Notes: generated by a model not told the origin, from the sequence alone. A DNA stretch of 64,000 bases from Porogramme epimiltina (GCA_900155495.1 FTLJ01000822.1:1-64000), one strand, 5' to 3'; counted from the first letter of the stretch, positions 20,891 through 33,806 are shown. Made by a program: numbers and translations.

Positions 20891-23259
20891 GGTCGTGGCA
20901 TGGCTGGACGAGCGCACCGCGGCGAGTGGCACGGAGATCTGAGCAAAGTCGGGGCTGGCGTCTAAAACCAATTGTAATCGAGGGTGGCTGGGACTGCCAT
21001 ATCGGGGTGGGCGCCTGCGGGATGGTCTTGTCTTTTTGTCTGTGATGCTCACGCGTCGGGCCTCGCTCCGTCGCGCGCGGCGGGCCTATTGTCTCGTCCG
21101 CCCTTCGAGAACCCGCGCGCCCTGCACTCACAAAAGCCCCCGCCGGCGAGCTCGTGCTGCACGCCCCCGCCAACAAAAGCATGGTCGCCCGCGTTTTTGT
21201 CTTGCCCCCCCCGCTGGCAACCCGCCGCTTTCGAGAACGTCCACCCGCCCTCGACCCCGCTCGAAAATTAACTCGAACCCAGCCGCCGGTTCCCACCGCC
21301 CGAGCCCTTCGGGACGGAGTTTGCGAGCCTGTGCGTCCGGTCTTCCCCCGCCCATCTTCGACATCGCGCTACGCTGACGCCCGTTTCACCCTGGCGTCGC
21401 CCCTCGCGCAGCGCCGCAGGCTCTCCACTCGAGGCCGTCCTCGTTCCTCGGAGAAGCTTCATCCCACCGCCTCGCGCCCACACACTCCGCCACACGTGTG
21501 CGTCCGCGGAGCCCCGCCATCGAGCCCGAGGCGCGTTCTGCGCGCGAAGATCAGAGCCTCGCGCCCGATAAGCCCGATCCACGAGCCCGGGGCTCAGGGC
21601 GAGGAACCGCACGCTCGTCCGGCTGCTCGCTCCCGCGCGCGCGCTGGAGGTGCGTGCTCGCCTACGCCCGTACGCGGTCTGAGCAAACAAGATCCCTCCC
21701 GCCGCGTGTGCTGGCACATCAGCCTGCCCAATTCTGATCTGCCACACCCGGACGCTGATGGCTGCAGTGCCACCTGCTCCCCCGCCCCTGGAACGTCCCA
21801 GAAGAAGGCGTTCAGGAGTATCGCGGGCAAAGATAGATGGCCCTCGAGCTAGAATTGTGCACATCCATTCCGTGCAGGCATGCCTGCGATCGCGCCCCGC
21901 ACTGCACGGTGCACTTCTCCAACTGCCGTTGATGATCAAGGCAAACGTTGTGCCACCCTCGACACGATGTCATCAATGCTTTGTGCCACCCCGACGTCGG
22001 TGGGGTGTTATGGTTTATGAACGCAGGCGCAGCACCAGCTAGCGGTGCCACCAGTGCCACGAGGCAGATGAATGCCCGGTGCTTCGCGAATCGTTGTGGA
22101 AAGGGGGACCCGGGAGTGGCGAGCCGGGGTTCATCCGATCACCTTCGTCGCGCAGCCCGTGCAAAAGTCTTGTCTCTATCTGCTTCGCACAGTGCGCGCC
22201 ACGCGTTTAGACAACTTCTTCTGGCTTCTACCCACGGACCGCCCATCGCTCTTCTCGGGTCCGGAGCATCCAGGTCTTGGTCCGCTCAGACACATCGTAT
22301 GAGCACCCTCGATTCGTGATCTAAGAAACTCTAGGAAAGTGACGAGTGGCGGACAGGTATCTTGGACTTCAGAACCCAAAGATGAGGCCACCACGAGGCA
22401 TTTTTGTGGCAGGCCTTGCGTAAACTCGGACATGACTCATCCAACAGAGGAGTTAATGACGCCGTTCCTGTGCAGAAGAGGAGGTAAGTGATCGCCACTC
22501 TTGCTCCCACCGCCAAGCTCAAAGTTTTCACAGACGAAACGTCGTCGGAGATCCAGTTCTGACGCTTCTCGCGATGTTTACATTCATGTTTCTTCTTAAG
22601 GACTCTCAGGGTACAAGCTATGCACTTATTTCGCCGGCCATTTCCCTGTTCAGTATGCCGCTGCCTTTCCGTCGATGTATTTACACGCCCGATAACAGCA
22701 CGCACCGCTTTAAGTCATTAATAGTCTCTACTTCTGCCAAATACAAGCCTAGTACGTGGCACCCAAGGACACTTTCAGCGGATCTATGCTGTACACTTTC
22801 TCCGTATCAACACCCCTCCTTTCTCCTCTCCTCAATCAAGTGGTGCCAACAGCTCAGCCTACCTCAGGAGCTTTCTATCATGATGCACCTGCTCAAGAGC
22901 ACTCACTCCGCATCAATGAACCCCCCTCTCGAAGCCAGCGGCCTCCTCAAGACCGCCTTCCCCCTCCCAAACAGCCCTCCGGCATACACAGGTAGCATCA
23001 CAGGGGCCTTCTTGATAGAAGCCTTCTCGCGCGATCACACCTGCAGTGCGCCGCGATAGATCAGACAGCGCGCGGAGCCCCAGTCCCAGATCCAAAATTA
23101 TCCCATTAATCGTAACCCACATAACTTCGCGACTCGTGACAAGTATGCGTAGAGGAAATAAGAAAGCGCGGGATGAGCGCCGCCGTGACGCGCGCACGGG
23201 AGCCTAGAGGCCGAACCGACCCCCGCGTCGCCGCGCGGTTTGCGAGCGGGCCGGCGGGC
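20891..23259. other. Gene-poor 2.4 kb, GC-rich left part
   Basis: From about 20,950 to 21,850 the sequence is very GC-rich and open on several frames of both strands (for example 232 aa plus at 21154 and 223 aa minus at 21268). These frames are rich in R, P, S and A, mirror each other and show no family motif, so I read them as composition artefacts of a promoter-like region. From 22,430 to 23,060 there is a 161-aa plus frame without recognisable content; it may be spurious or a small unknown gene. Confidence 0.4.
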
Positions 23260-26111
23260 CTACGCTGCGGCCGTCTTGGCCTTGATGATGTCGTCGTCGT
23301 CGAGTTCGGCCTCGTCCGCAACGTCCGAGTCACTCCGGCCGGCGATCGAGCCCGCGCCCTTAGCGGCGCGCAGCTTGTCGCGGCGCGAGAGGTAGTATGT
23401 CGTCAGCGCGAACGACACTGCGGGAGGCGATCGAGGTTAGCGGGGGCGCGCAGCGCGGGGTGAGGAAGCAGAACGTACTCATGGAGAAGTTGATGCACGC
23501 GGTGGCGACGTTGCCCTTGAATACGCTGGCGGGGGAAGAGTCAGCGAGGAGGGCCATGCGGGCCGGCACGAGGCGGAGGGGCTTACCGAGGCTGCTCTAC
23601 CTGTGGGAAGATCACGCTGGGAGGGGACGGGTCAGCACCACCGACCGTGTACACTTTCGACAGCACTTACATAGGCAGCCAGGCTTGCATTACGTAAGCG
23701 AACATATTGCAGCTTGCGACGACGAACGATCGTTCTGTAGGAGCGCCGAGGGTTAGCATACGGGTATGGCGAAGAAGCGGTCGCGGTCTCACTTTCGTTG
23801 TCGTGACTATTAAGTTCGTTCGCCCACGCTAGGATGAGCCCCGACAGGCCGCCCTGACATCCCGTCTACGAGAAGGCACGTCGAGTCAGAAGGGTGCATA
23901 ACCCGGCGCGCGCATGAAGACACTCACGAAGTAGTAGAAGACCCAGCGCCTTGATACGAGCACAGTTGAGTCTGAGGGCCACTCGTTGGAAGGGAGAATA
24001 TGCGCACCTCGTGATGTGCTCATATAGCGGCGTTGAAGCTAGTACGATACAAGTGATCATACTCCATGTCTGGTCATGATGAGTCAGTGGATCATGCCGG
24101 AAGATATCAAAGACAACGGCGCGCACCCCAGCGAATATCATGGGCGGCCATCGAGCGCGGACGATGTCCGACCACCATGCGTATACGAGAGCTTGATTGG
24201 GGATTGGAACATGATTAGATGTATGAAGGCCAACATTGAGGACTAAAACGCACTTGTGATGATCTGAACTGCGTATATACCAAGTGGATACGTGTTGATC
24301 TGCCCCACGCTGTAGACCTTGTGGTCGGCGGTGTTGAAGCTCTTCAGCCTGTAGAAGAGGTAAGGGCGCTGTAGACATGATGAAGATTCGGGTGGCGTAC
24401 CAGAAGATCATCGAGTTGCTCGGGCCGCTTCCGTTGTTGAACTAGGTTTCGGTACATCAGACCGTGCATGTGAGACGCATAGAATGGAGACGTACAAGGA
24501 CGTAGACTGTTGAAAGTGGTCGTCAGCATAGCCCGAGCTAGCAAGGAGAGATACACGTACGCGGAACGAGAGTGTATATGTGCCATGTCGTGAAGAAGCC
24601 GAGGATCTGTTCGTCCGCAGCGTAAACGTAAGATACGCAAGGGAGGGGACGGTGTATATCACCTTCTTGCGAGTGAACGGCGCGGGAGGCTTCCTGCCTA
24701 TTTCCGCCATCCGTCGCTTGCCGATCTCGAGCTGCTCCTTCGTATAAAAGAAAGATGGCTTCGTTGTGGTCGGCAGGTCTTCAATAGATCTGGTCAGTAG
24801 GGTCACAACGACGCACGGCGGCATACGTACCCGGCATGATGAGATAGCCCAAGAGCGCAATGGGTATGGTGATGATACCGTCGATGATGAAAAGCCCTGC
24901 CGAACGAAGTTAGTCATGCTCTTCTACTAGATCCGGTATCACTCACACTTCCAACCGGCTAAGCCATGCACTCCGTTAAGCCCGTTGTACGCGCCCTAAG
25001 ACACCGTTGTTAGCCCTCGATGTATGACAGGAGTGTATAGTAACGACTCACAGTTTGCAGAAAGCCGCTAAACATCGGCCCTAGTGCGCTGGCGGTCTAG
25101 AATGATCTCAGGTACAAAACCCTAAATGAAGAATGCCCATAACGCACATGGAATATACAAGCACGCTTCCCGAGCTCATCTCCCTTGTACCAGCTTCCTA
25201 TCACGTATTGAATTGCGGGATAGAAGGTAGACTCGGCGAGACCTGTAAAAGACACATCAGCGGAGGCGGAGGCAGGGGGACGAGAGCGGGGCCATGGCAA
25301 AGTAGACGGGCCTACGACGTACCAACAAAGAATCGTATAGCGACCAAAGTCTCGAAATTCTTCGCGCTAGCTAGAACCATAGTGAGGACACTCCAGATCA
25401 CCTCCATGGTAGGGATCTGCTCGACAGGTGAACACCGACAACGGAGATGAACAGCGCAAGGACGAACCCATATTGACGGGCGGATGCGCGTGATGAGCAT
25501 ACTGTAGAGCGGCAGTCAGAAACGAAGGAGGCTGAGAGCGTAGTCTGGGAACGCGAAGGAACTCACTTCGACGGGATCTGTCCGATGACGTACCCGCACG
25601 TCCACGCGGTCGTGATGTAGTTCAGCTGATTCCCATGGCTATATTAACGTGAGTCTCCCTGCAAGCACGATGGATCTGCGGATTTCTCACAGTCCCAAGC
25701 TGCCGCGAAGTCAGCCAAGGTACTGAATTCGAATGCGCTAGGACTTACTCTTCTTGCATTCCAGACACATACGCATTCTGCATAATAGTCAGACTCGGCG
25801 CAGGATTCTCGGTGCAGAAAACTCACTGTAATGTTCTGCTGATCCAGATATGTGCAGATCTATAGGTAAGCCGACGACGACCCCAGCAAAGAAAAGAAGA
25901 AGACTTATTTGCTGAAGTACGACAGTGCAGCGTAGGTGAGGAGTAACGTATCCAACCGGAAAAGAAAGCGCCTCTCATCCTCTGGCTTGTCCCAAGTGTC
26001 CCTACGCCGACCGTGAGCTCTGGCTTCGCTAAATATATATGAGACGCGGACGTACCACAAGTAACTCTTCCATGAACGCTGCTCCGATCTCAGGGAATTG
26101 GGGCGGGTCAT
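23260..26111 (-). CDS. MFS transporter of the allantoate/pantothenate (DAL5/FEN2) family
   Basis: Many short exons on the minus strand give a protein of about 500 aa. It begins MTRPNSLRSEQRSWKSYLW, spliced to DTWDKPEDERRFLFRLD, the typical start of the anion:cation symporter family. Membrane helices follow: LLLTYAALSYFSKYLDQQN, a QLNYITTAWTCGYVIGQIPS segment, GLAESTFYPAIQYVIGSWYK, LFIIDGIITIPIALLGYLIM. The cytosolic loop is IGKRRMAEIGRKPPAPFTRK. The second half has VYSVGQINTYPLGIYAVQII, ARWPPMIFAGVRA, GGLSGLILAWANELNSHDNE and NMFAYVMQAWLPIVIFPQVE. The acidic, lysine-rich tail ends DIIKAKTAAA at 23260. Characterised relatives import vitamins or ureides (pantothenate, allantoate) with protons at the plasma membrane; the substrate here is unknown. 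I chose the ATG at 26111 because the conserved RSWKSYLW motif follows directly. Confidence 0.88.
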
Positions 26112-27214
26112 CCTGAAGGGAAGGTCGATGGACGCGGAGGGAACGAGAAAAAACTCGGTCGCCGCAGAGAGATAAGTAGTTCGAGCGGGACGACGCTCGG
26201 CGCTGTCGCCATTCCCAACTGTCAAGGCGAGGAAAAGGGGGATTCCTGGGAAGTACAAATGGATAGAGGGCTAGTGCTGTTACGGCAGCGGAATTGACCT
26301 GGCCGTCGCTCGTCGAGAGCGTCCATGGCGGCCGCGGCGGGAGTGAGCTTACAGCACGCAAGATCACACCATAGCGAAGTTTGAAGGCTCACCGTGTCAC
26401 AAGCGTCGAAGCCCTTGAGCTTAACTCCAAACGTGGCAGGCCACGGGGTTTAGGCTTTCGGTACACGTACGCGCTCATTTCATAGCTAGATACCTGAGTT
26501 ACAGGGGCTGCGAGTGCCCTGCTATGTACGCGTCTTGCACATTCGCGCCTTCGTGTCCCAAACGTGCGAGATGGAAGTTCGTCGGTTGAACCAGCGCCAC
26601 CGGATTGAGCCAATCACATCGCCATGTGCTGCCACGTGGATTAGACGCCTACTCCTCTTTTGGCTCGCGCCTGGTTTCTGCTTTGATTTTGACTTCACGA
26701 CGTGACGTTCACCTGCACCTGTGCTTGCGCAATCCTCCTTGATTGTTGCAAAGAGCACTTTGCTGTGCCAACCGGCCCCCAGAGTCTATGTCTGACCCTG
26801 AGTAAGCTGCTTTCTCCGGGCCCGACTCCCGATGTACCCAGTCTCATCAAGGCTTGTCCATCGTTCCTTACAGCGGCGCCGCCGATTGCGCGAATCTCAC
26901 TCAGTAGGATTCACCAAATAGCCGTCCAGCTATAGGTGGGGGTGACCTCCATCAGCCCCTGAGTTGCGTTTTATCGCCTACGAAGCGCGTCACCAGACCT
27001 GCCCGGCCCTTCTCCGACATAGCGTTCGCCATGGGCTTCGGATATGAGGTGACGTTTTCCCACTCTGGCGTGCGACCGTTTGCTCTGTAAGCTTACCTCC
27101 GACCTTCGCTGTAGCTCTTCGTATGATTGAAAAGAGGGGTGCGAGAAGGTCGACAGAGTGCAATCCCACAACCACTACCAACAACCTCGTCGACGTCGAC
27201 GTAGTTCGCCCAAC
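26112..27214. other. Divergent intergenic region
   Basis: Lies between the minus-strand MFS transporter and the plus-strand oxygenase, so it should contain both promoters. No TATA box or coding exon stood out. Confidence 0.5.
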
Positions 27215-28849
27215 ATGCCTGTCCCTGTCCCTGAACTCGGCTCTTACAACTTCGTCCCCGAGACGAAGGTTCGTGCCTAATTACCGTCGCATGACTCTAT
27301 TTCATCTCGGCTAAATGTCTATTACAGGAAAATCTCGACTGGGCGGACCTTATCACGCTCGACTTCAGCCTCTATGGCACCCCTGAGGGCAAGCAGCAGC
27401 TCGCGAAGACGCTCGTCCAGGGCGTTCGCGAGCACGGCTTCTTCTACGTGAAGAACTTCAACATCTCTCAGGAGCGCGTCAACCGTCAGTTTGCGCTCGG
27501 AAAGCAGTTCTACGAGCTCCCTACCGAGGAAAAGCTGAAGTATGTGCCTGAGAACCTCGGTACGCCTCGCACGCTCCCCTCCGTATGATTAACTTTCCTC
27601 ATTTCCACTCGCAACAATCTAGATAACGGAGGCTTCAACGGCTACGTCCCTGCTGGCCGCCGCGTGTACGTTCCCGTCTGGTTCCCATATACGTTTCAAT
27701 TGACACGACAGGTAGTCTCGACCCGACTTCTGGAATCCGTGACCGCACCGAGATCTACAACATTCCCAGTGCGTCACTACCGTTCTCTATTCATATGATA
27801 TGTGTTGTATTGACCAAGTTCCCCAGAGTTCGATGGGTTCTTCACTCACAACCACCCGGCCGTCATTCAGGAGCACTTGTCTGAGATCGAGGAGTTCGCC
27901 AAGGTGCATTGCTTCGTATTCCTATCATATAATCTCTCCATTGAAACTAGTTCTACTAGTCACTCCACAGCGAGGTTCTCGACCCTCTCCACGTCCTGCT
28001 TGCGATCGCGCTTGAGCTCCCCGAGGACTACTTCCTCAACATCCACAACTACGCTCGCAAGAGCGAGGTACGTCGCTATATCCCTTATCTCCTCTACTGC
28101 CTTTGACTTATCGTCCCTGCGAACGTAGGACCACTTCCGCTACATGAAGTACACCAAGTACTCGGCCGAGGAGAACGCCAAGATCGGCCAGCTCTGGGGC
28201 CAGGGCCACACCGACCTCGGCTCGTGGACTCTCCTCTTCCGCCAGCCCGTCGCTGCGCTCCAGATCCGCCACCACACCTCCGGCGAGTGGAAGTGGGTGA
28301 AGCCCCAGGACGGCACGCTCACCGTCAACGCGTGTGACGCGCTCTCGTTCCTCACGGGCGGATACGTCAAGAGCACCGTGCACCGGTATGTCTTCTTCAC
28401 ACCGTCTAAGGCCGCACGATGCTTATAGGCGTGCGCGCTACAGTGTCGCTGCGCCCCCCAAGGACCAGCAGCACGTCGACCGCCTCGGCATCCTCTACTT
28501 CTCTCGGTGCGCTGTCTTCGACCCTCGCTTGTTATCAACGACTTACCCTATCACGTCCCATGCAGCCCTAACAACGACGTCAAGCTCGAGACTGTCAAGG
28601 ACTCGCCCGTTCTCCAGCGCGAGGGCTTCACGCAGAACCAGTTCGAGGAGTCTGGCAACCCCGTGCCGACGATGGAGGGTAAGCACACCATATCGCTTAC
28701 GGTACTATTTTAGACGCTGACGACTGCACCGAATAGAGTGGACCTTCGCGAAGCAGAAGTGGCAGCGCACCAAGAACAAGGTTCGTGGCGACCCCAAGTT
28801 CGAGACCGCGCAGATCCTCCCGGGCTTCCAGGAGAAGGTCTACGCGTGA
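27215..28849 (+). CDS. Isopenicillin N synthase-like 2OG-Fe(II) oxygenase
   Basis: ATG 27215 (MPVPVPELGSYNFVPETK) begins a multi-exon gene of about 350 aa ending at 28849. The N-terminal DIOX_N-type domain reads LDWADLITLDFSLYGTPEG and GVREHGFFYVKNFNISQER. The double-stranded beta-helix core shows the iron-binding His-x-Asp in GQGHTDLGSWTLLFR, the distal His in YVKSTVHRV and a substrate-side Arg in VDRLGILYFSR. Family members use Fe(II), oxygen and usually 2-oxoglutarate to oxidise small molecules such as secondary metabolites, hormones and alkaloids; a few, like isopenicillin N synthase, need no 2-oxoglutarate. The substrate here cannot be read from sequence. It is cytosolic, with no signal peptide or membrane helix. 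It is divergent from the MFS transporter and the two might share regulation, but that is only positional. Confidence 0.9.
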
Positions 28850-29250
28850 GGCGGGATTGTGGTTCGTATGTGGATCGCTCGGGAAGTGTCTTGGCGTCAT
28901 TGGGTCGCCTTGTAGCAATAGTCGTCGTCATTGTATCGCGCATTCACTGGCAATGTACGTGTCATGAAAGCTGTAGAAGTGGAACGGAAGAATATATGAC
29001 AAAGTTATACCAACCAAGCCCTATTACCTATCCGGTCTGCGTGCCTTGCCACGCTATATGAAATTGATTACTTCGGGACGACGTTTGGGCTACCTTCTCC
29101 ATACCGAAGTCTTGTACAATGTTCAACTGATCTGTTCATGCCGACAAATAGACTCACAGGTATGCAGGATACCGCGAAAATATCATCTATATATAGCACA
29201 TCAACTGGAGTCCCCGCACAAGCTGCGTATGTCTGGTCTGAATACATGTG
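28850..29250. other. Convergent intergenic region
   Basis: 3' flanks of the plus-strand oxygenase and the minus-strand DUF6533 gene. No gene seen. Confidence 0.6.
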
Positions 29251-31093
29251 TCATACCACCTCTTTCACGTCTAGTTTACCTGCATCGGTCTTCAACACCT
29301 CTACCTCTACTAGGTCCCCTGTAACACTCTGTTGAACCATACCGGAGGTCACGGGCAGCTTCTCTTGGTCGTCCAAACGAGGAGTCCCATTCGAGTCCAG
29401 GAGTGAATCCTCGATATGTACGTCAGCATCCGGGTCATCCCGGCCAGGATCGGCTTCATCGTCCACGTTGAATTCGATAGAGGATGCTATGGAGCCCACG
29501 ATGCGCTCAAACACGAGCGAGTCTCCTTGCGTGCCACCGCGGCTCATATTGCCGCCATCCCCGCTGGCAGAAGTGCCGAGGCCCACGGCCTCACGATTTA
29601 CGTGCTGGAGGTCGAGGAGGAAGCGGGACACCAACACCCCGGTGACCCTGCAGATATTCATCAAAGCGTGGACCTCGGGAAAGTGACATGTGGTGCCTAC
29701 GGAAGTGTGAATATCGTCACATTGCTAACAGGATTGAGAGGGTCGACGATCTGGTGCAGAACAAGCTAGTTAGTAGTTGGCTTCGCGTCTAACGAAACCG
29801 CCGGATACCCACCGACACCATCGTGAAAACCAGATGCAGAGTATTCAAGATAAAAAGGATGCTGCGGAATGAGGGATCAATTTCTACTCGAATGCCCTTT
29901 CGCACATTAACGCGTACACGAAATACAAAAGACCTAAGACGGATACCTCAGCACTATGGAACATGTTGAAGCCGCTGTGAAAGGGGGAGCTTACCGTTTT
30001 GCAAAAGCACCTTCGAGAAACTTGGGTGGCCATCATCAGATCCATATCCCTTCTTCCTCCAGAGACTCTTCCACGTAATATAGATCAACACTAGATCTCC
30101 GGCTATTTGGGTGGTCCTCGAGGCTATTGTCACTAGTCGTTTCTCTAAGACAAAATTTGCGCGACTATTGGAAGAGAAACATACATCTAGGGTCACCGAC
30201 AATCAACAACAACGCCAAAACGAACGGGTATGTATCTCACGCACCGTTTCGCCAACTCCGGATTGACAGGGAGCACCTCAGAGCATCCGAAGATCGGGTC
30301 AATAGTTCCCGTCAAACCAGACCCGTATTGGCTCTGAGACGACTTTGTTTTAGGGCCGTTTCTTGACATTCAAGTCAAGAATACGCGCACCATGTTCAAC
30401 CCCAATGGAACTAGTCCCAGCAAAAGAAGGAACAGGCCGACAACCCAGTTACGATCTGTCAGCACGTAACCTCTCAGTGCTGCGAAAACTGGAAGGATGG
30501 AGTTAGCTGTCATCGCCTTCCCAGTATCGCCAGCTCCAAATTACGCACTTGCCCAAGGTAAATACTGGAAATCATAAGTCGCGTTCTCTATTTTGACTAG
30601 GGCAACGCAGCTTTAACAGCACACTTTAGCTAGGAAAGGCTCTCAAGTACGTGCTAGCTTACGCCTCAGAAAACATAATCATGTGTACGTTAGAGAAAAT
30701 AGCATGGTGATATCGCACAATATGCTCACTGGTTCAGAGGACCTTTCAATAGTGCCGATATTGAAGGTGAAGTCGATCATAAGGAGGTACCGGTTCAAGA
30801 GAAACAGCGCTGTCGCGCCAGTGAATTTCTTCTTCCAAAACATCTCTATCTCTTGGCCAAGCGTAATAGCATATTCATAGATCACAAACGCTGCTATGAT
30901 GTCAACCTGACGATTCTTGTGCAGTAGTTTATGCCATACCCAGGACGGCGAAAGCGCATGCATTGTCCACGGATCTAAGAGGGAGGATCAGCCCCGGCGA
31001 AGTAAATTGCAGGTAGGCGGTGTCGAAATCCACTCACAGATTTTGGTAGAGAGAGATGAGCTCGGAGACTTCGGATCCAGTGTCTGAGGACAT
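29251..31093 (-). CDS. DUF6533-domain multi-helix membrane protein
   Basis: The minus-strand model starts at ATG 31093 (MSSDTGSEVSELISLYQNL) and is spliced to SVDNACAFAVL, then AAFVIYEYAITLGQEIEMF and KKFTGATALFLLNRYLL. This is the DUF6533 signature of basidiomycete seven-helix-like proteins (LY.Y..T...E...W...WT...LFL.NRY). Further exons give ALRGYVLTDRNWVVGLFLLL, IDPIFGCSEVLPVNPELAK, TTQIAGDLVLIYITWKSLWR, FILNTLHLVFTMVS and ILVSRFLLDLQHVNREAVG, then an acidic cytosolic tail ending KLDVKEVV at 29251. Function of the family is unknown; these proteins are abundant in mushroom genomes and are probably plasma-membrane proteins. A seemingly open start at 30963 is rejected because it would miss the conserved first exons. 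A TATA box lies 58 bp upstream of the ATG. Confidence 0.85.
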
Positions 31094-31150
31094 AGTAGTC
31101 TGCGATACTCCACAGGGGTGGATGAGGGGGGGCAATCCTCAGCACGAGCC

Positions 31151-31156
31151 TTTATA
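31151..31156 (-). promoter_or_regulatory. TATA box of the DUF6533 gene
   Basis: GTATAAAGG on the minus strand, 58 bp upstream of the ATG at 31093. Confidence 0.6.
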
Positions 31157-32145
31157 CGCATCTTCATAGAACCGGTTGATCTATGACTGACCCCCCGCTC
31201 ACTGCGTGGGGACATCCGAGGCTGTGTGCGCTCTGGGTGTTGCGCACAACCTTCACTTCTGCGGGAGCAGTCTGCGGAGTGTGAAAGAGACAGGCTTCTC
31301 AACACACCCCTACCAGCCGCCCATACATCTCCGCTGAATGAACGAGGAAGATAGCAAATCGGTCACGTATGTCCCAACACCGCCTGTCGTCGACGGTCAC
31401 AGATATGTCCGAAGGTCTTGTTCCGCGAAGCGTGTTGACATCAACCGAACACCTATAAGCTACCGAGGGAGGATCACTGTGCCAAACACTGCGATTATCA
31501 GAACACTGCGGTAATGAATGTCTCTTCTGGGGAGGCGTACCTCGCTGTATTCTTACCCTCGAGCTTGACTTAGGCTATATTGCCCACAGACCAGGCACCG
31601 CGATAAGCAAGAGACGGCATTGCTGTCAAAGAAGCTAGGGTCTGCTGGAGCTGGGAGTTATAAGGCGTCCGGACTCATCGGGCGCGCAAAACCGTGTCGA
31701 GTTCGTTGTGAGTCGAGTAGGGCACCCCATCCTCGATGCAGGAAGCTGCCGTTGGAGTTCGACGCCAAACGGCTGAACGCGAAGGCTATACTGTTAGGGA
31801 ACCGGCGACGGCCAGCTGCAGGCTTGGTGTGAACAACGCTGGTTCAAGTTAGGACCCGGGTCGTCTCAGAGTCGATCGGCCACCAGGACTTCCGAAAATC
31901 GATCCAGCGCAAATCCAACGTGACTTTCACGAGCGCTAATTGGATACTTACGTGATGCTTTCTCGAGCGTCTAGCCTCCCACCCCCCGGAAGTGAAAAAA
32001 TAGTCGGCCAGCGCACGGACTGCCTGAGGCTGAGTACGGCATACCTCCGGTGAGGATCAGAAATAATATTAGTACAGTACATAGTTCATCCGTGTTACAT
32101 CTATTCCTACATCAGCTCACAACCCCACACCTAGTACACCCATCC
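31157..32145. other. Intergenic, no gene recognised
   Basis: About 1 kb between the DUF6533 promoter and the 3' end of indoleamine 2,3-dioxygenase. Open frames are under 80 codons and show nothing familiar. Confidence 0.5.
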
Positions 32146-33806
32146 CTACGACGACGACGCTGCGCTCCCCAGTAGCGCCCCCGCCGTCTGGTCGCGCACG
32201 CTCCGCACGAACTGGTACGCGTCCGTCCCGCCCGAGCCCTTCGGCGCGCCCTGCTGCTCGCCAGCGGCGCCCGGGCGCACGCGGCGCGCGGGGATGAGGA
32301 TGTACAGCGCGACGATGCGCACGTGCTCGTCGCGGAACTCCTTGAGCGCGGAGACGGCGGCGTCGTACGCGGCGCGGAGCGCGTCGTCGTGCGGCGCGGC
32401 GCGCTCGACGAGCTCGCGGAGCGGGCGCGGGTTTGCTTGCAGGTGCCGCAGGAACGCGCGGTGGTGGCGCGGCATGTACGCTTGCATGCGCGTGAGGAAG
32501 GGCGTCGTGCGCGGGAGCGGCGCGGAGCTGAGTGCGGAGGTCTTCGGGGAGGCGGGTGTGGAGGGGCGTGTGTCTTCGGGCGTAGAGGGGGAAGGGGAGG
32601 AGACGGGAGAGGGAGACGCGGAGGGCTCGGAAGACAAGGGGGAAGCTACGCGAGGCGTAGAAAGGGAGGGCGCGGAAGAGGAGGGAGGAGGGGACGAGGG
32701 AAGGGGCGAGGAACCGTCAGAGTGGAAACGTGTGTGCGAGTATTGGTCGACGCCGAGGAAGATGTCGAGCGCGTGAATGAGGGCGCTCTGCCCCGCGCTC
32801 GGGCCTGAGAGCTCCGTGGGCTCCTCGAGCGTCGGGTCGAGGTCGAGACCGTCGAAGACCCACTTGCGCCCGCGCGTGTCCGAGTCTGTGCCAAAGAACC
32901 AGGGGCGGATCTCGTTGTAGAAGTACATCGGGTCGCAGCCCTTCCGCACGTCCCCGAGGAGCGTCTGCATCTCGCGCACGACGCCCGCGAGGATGTGCAG
33001 GTACGACGTGATGCGGCGGTGCGCGATCGCGTCGCCGACGAACGCCTCGTCCATGATCGCGCGCATGAGCGAGAGCGCCTCGACGCCGCGCAGCTCGATG
33101 CGCGCCGAGCACAGATAGAACTCCTCCTCGTCGCGCGTGCCCGTGAAGAGCGTCAAGCAGCGAAGGTTCTGGAGCTCCTGCTTCGGCGAGAAGAGGACGT
33201 TGGATGCCGGCGGCGTCTTGAACGCCCAGTTATACAGGACGTCATCCGAGTACGTGACTACAGGCGGGAGCTGGAGCTGCGCGCAGACCTGGAGGAGTGG
33301 GACGGTGATTGTCGGGGGGATGTGGATCTCCATGATGTCGACGGGCATGGTGTGCACGTAAAAGTGCATGACCCATGCGAGCACATGATGCGCCCGCCGC
33401 AGGAGCACCTCGGAGGTCTTGAGATCGGCGGTGGGGAGGAGCGGGAGCTGCGGCGGGACAAGCGTTAGCCTTCCCCTATCCGTCATGACCAAGGGCCGCT
33501 CCGGCTCCGCACCTCTCGGACCGTCAGCCGCCATCGTTCCGATCTCTGTTCGTCATCGCGCGAGAGGCCGGGCTTGTCAGCAAGCTGCAACTTGCTCACG
33601 ATCGCGTTCTCAAGCGAGAGCTCCCAGGGCTCCCATGCGCTGGGCAGGCGGGTGAGTGGGGGCTGCGGGGGCATGAATCCGGTGCGCGTGTCAACGTCGA
33701 AGTCATGAGCAGCGAGGGTGGAGGTATCCGGCGCGCCGATGGGGGCAGGCAGGAATGCATCCGGTCGCTGGAGGTTGAGGAAGTGGTTCGGGGGTAGAGT
33801 GTTCAT
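32146..33806 (-). CDS. Indoleamine 2,3-dioxygenase family protein
   Basis: Two exons (33806-33513 and 33447-32146) join in phase to 1,596 nt, or 531 aa. Enzymes of this family are heme dioxygenases that open the indole ring of tryptophan to N-formylkynurenine, feeding NAD synthesis. Motifs seen: RRAHHVLAWVMHFYVHTMP near residue 110, the core EEFYLCSARIELRGVEAL, DPMYFYNEIRPWFFGTDSD, a distal MQAYMPRHHRAFLRHLQ whose histidine is the likely proximal heme ligand, and GGTDAYQFVRSVRDQTAG at the C-terminus. Between the last two blocks lies a Ser/Pro-rich insert of about 70 residues (32520-32720) not usual for the family; the core around it is complete. Fungal genomes often carry several paralogues with different kinetics, so this could be a slow or specialised isoform. 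Confidence 0.9.

Noticed and set aside
21154..21939. Long overlapping frames on both strands as genes
   Set aside because: They mirror each other in a GC-rich block, are dominated by R, P, S and A, and show no motif, intron pattern or homology.
30679..30963. Start of the DUF6533 protein at the ATG at 30963
   Set aside because: It would omit the conserved first exons (ELISLYQNL and NACAFAVL) that are found upstream with proper splice sites and a TATA box.
32294..33468. Plus-strand frames of up to 161 aa opposite indoleamine 2,3-dioxygenase
   Set aside because: They are antisense shadows of the strongly supported minus-strand gene in GC-rich codons.
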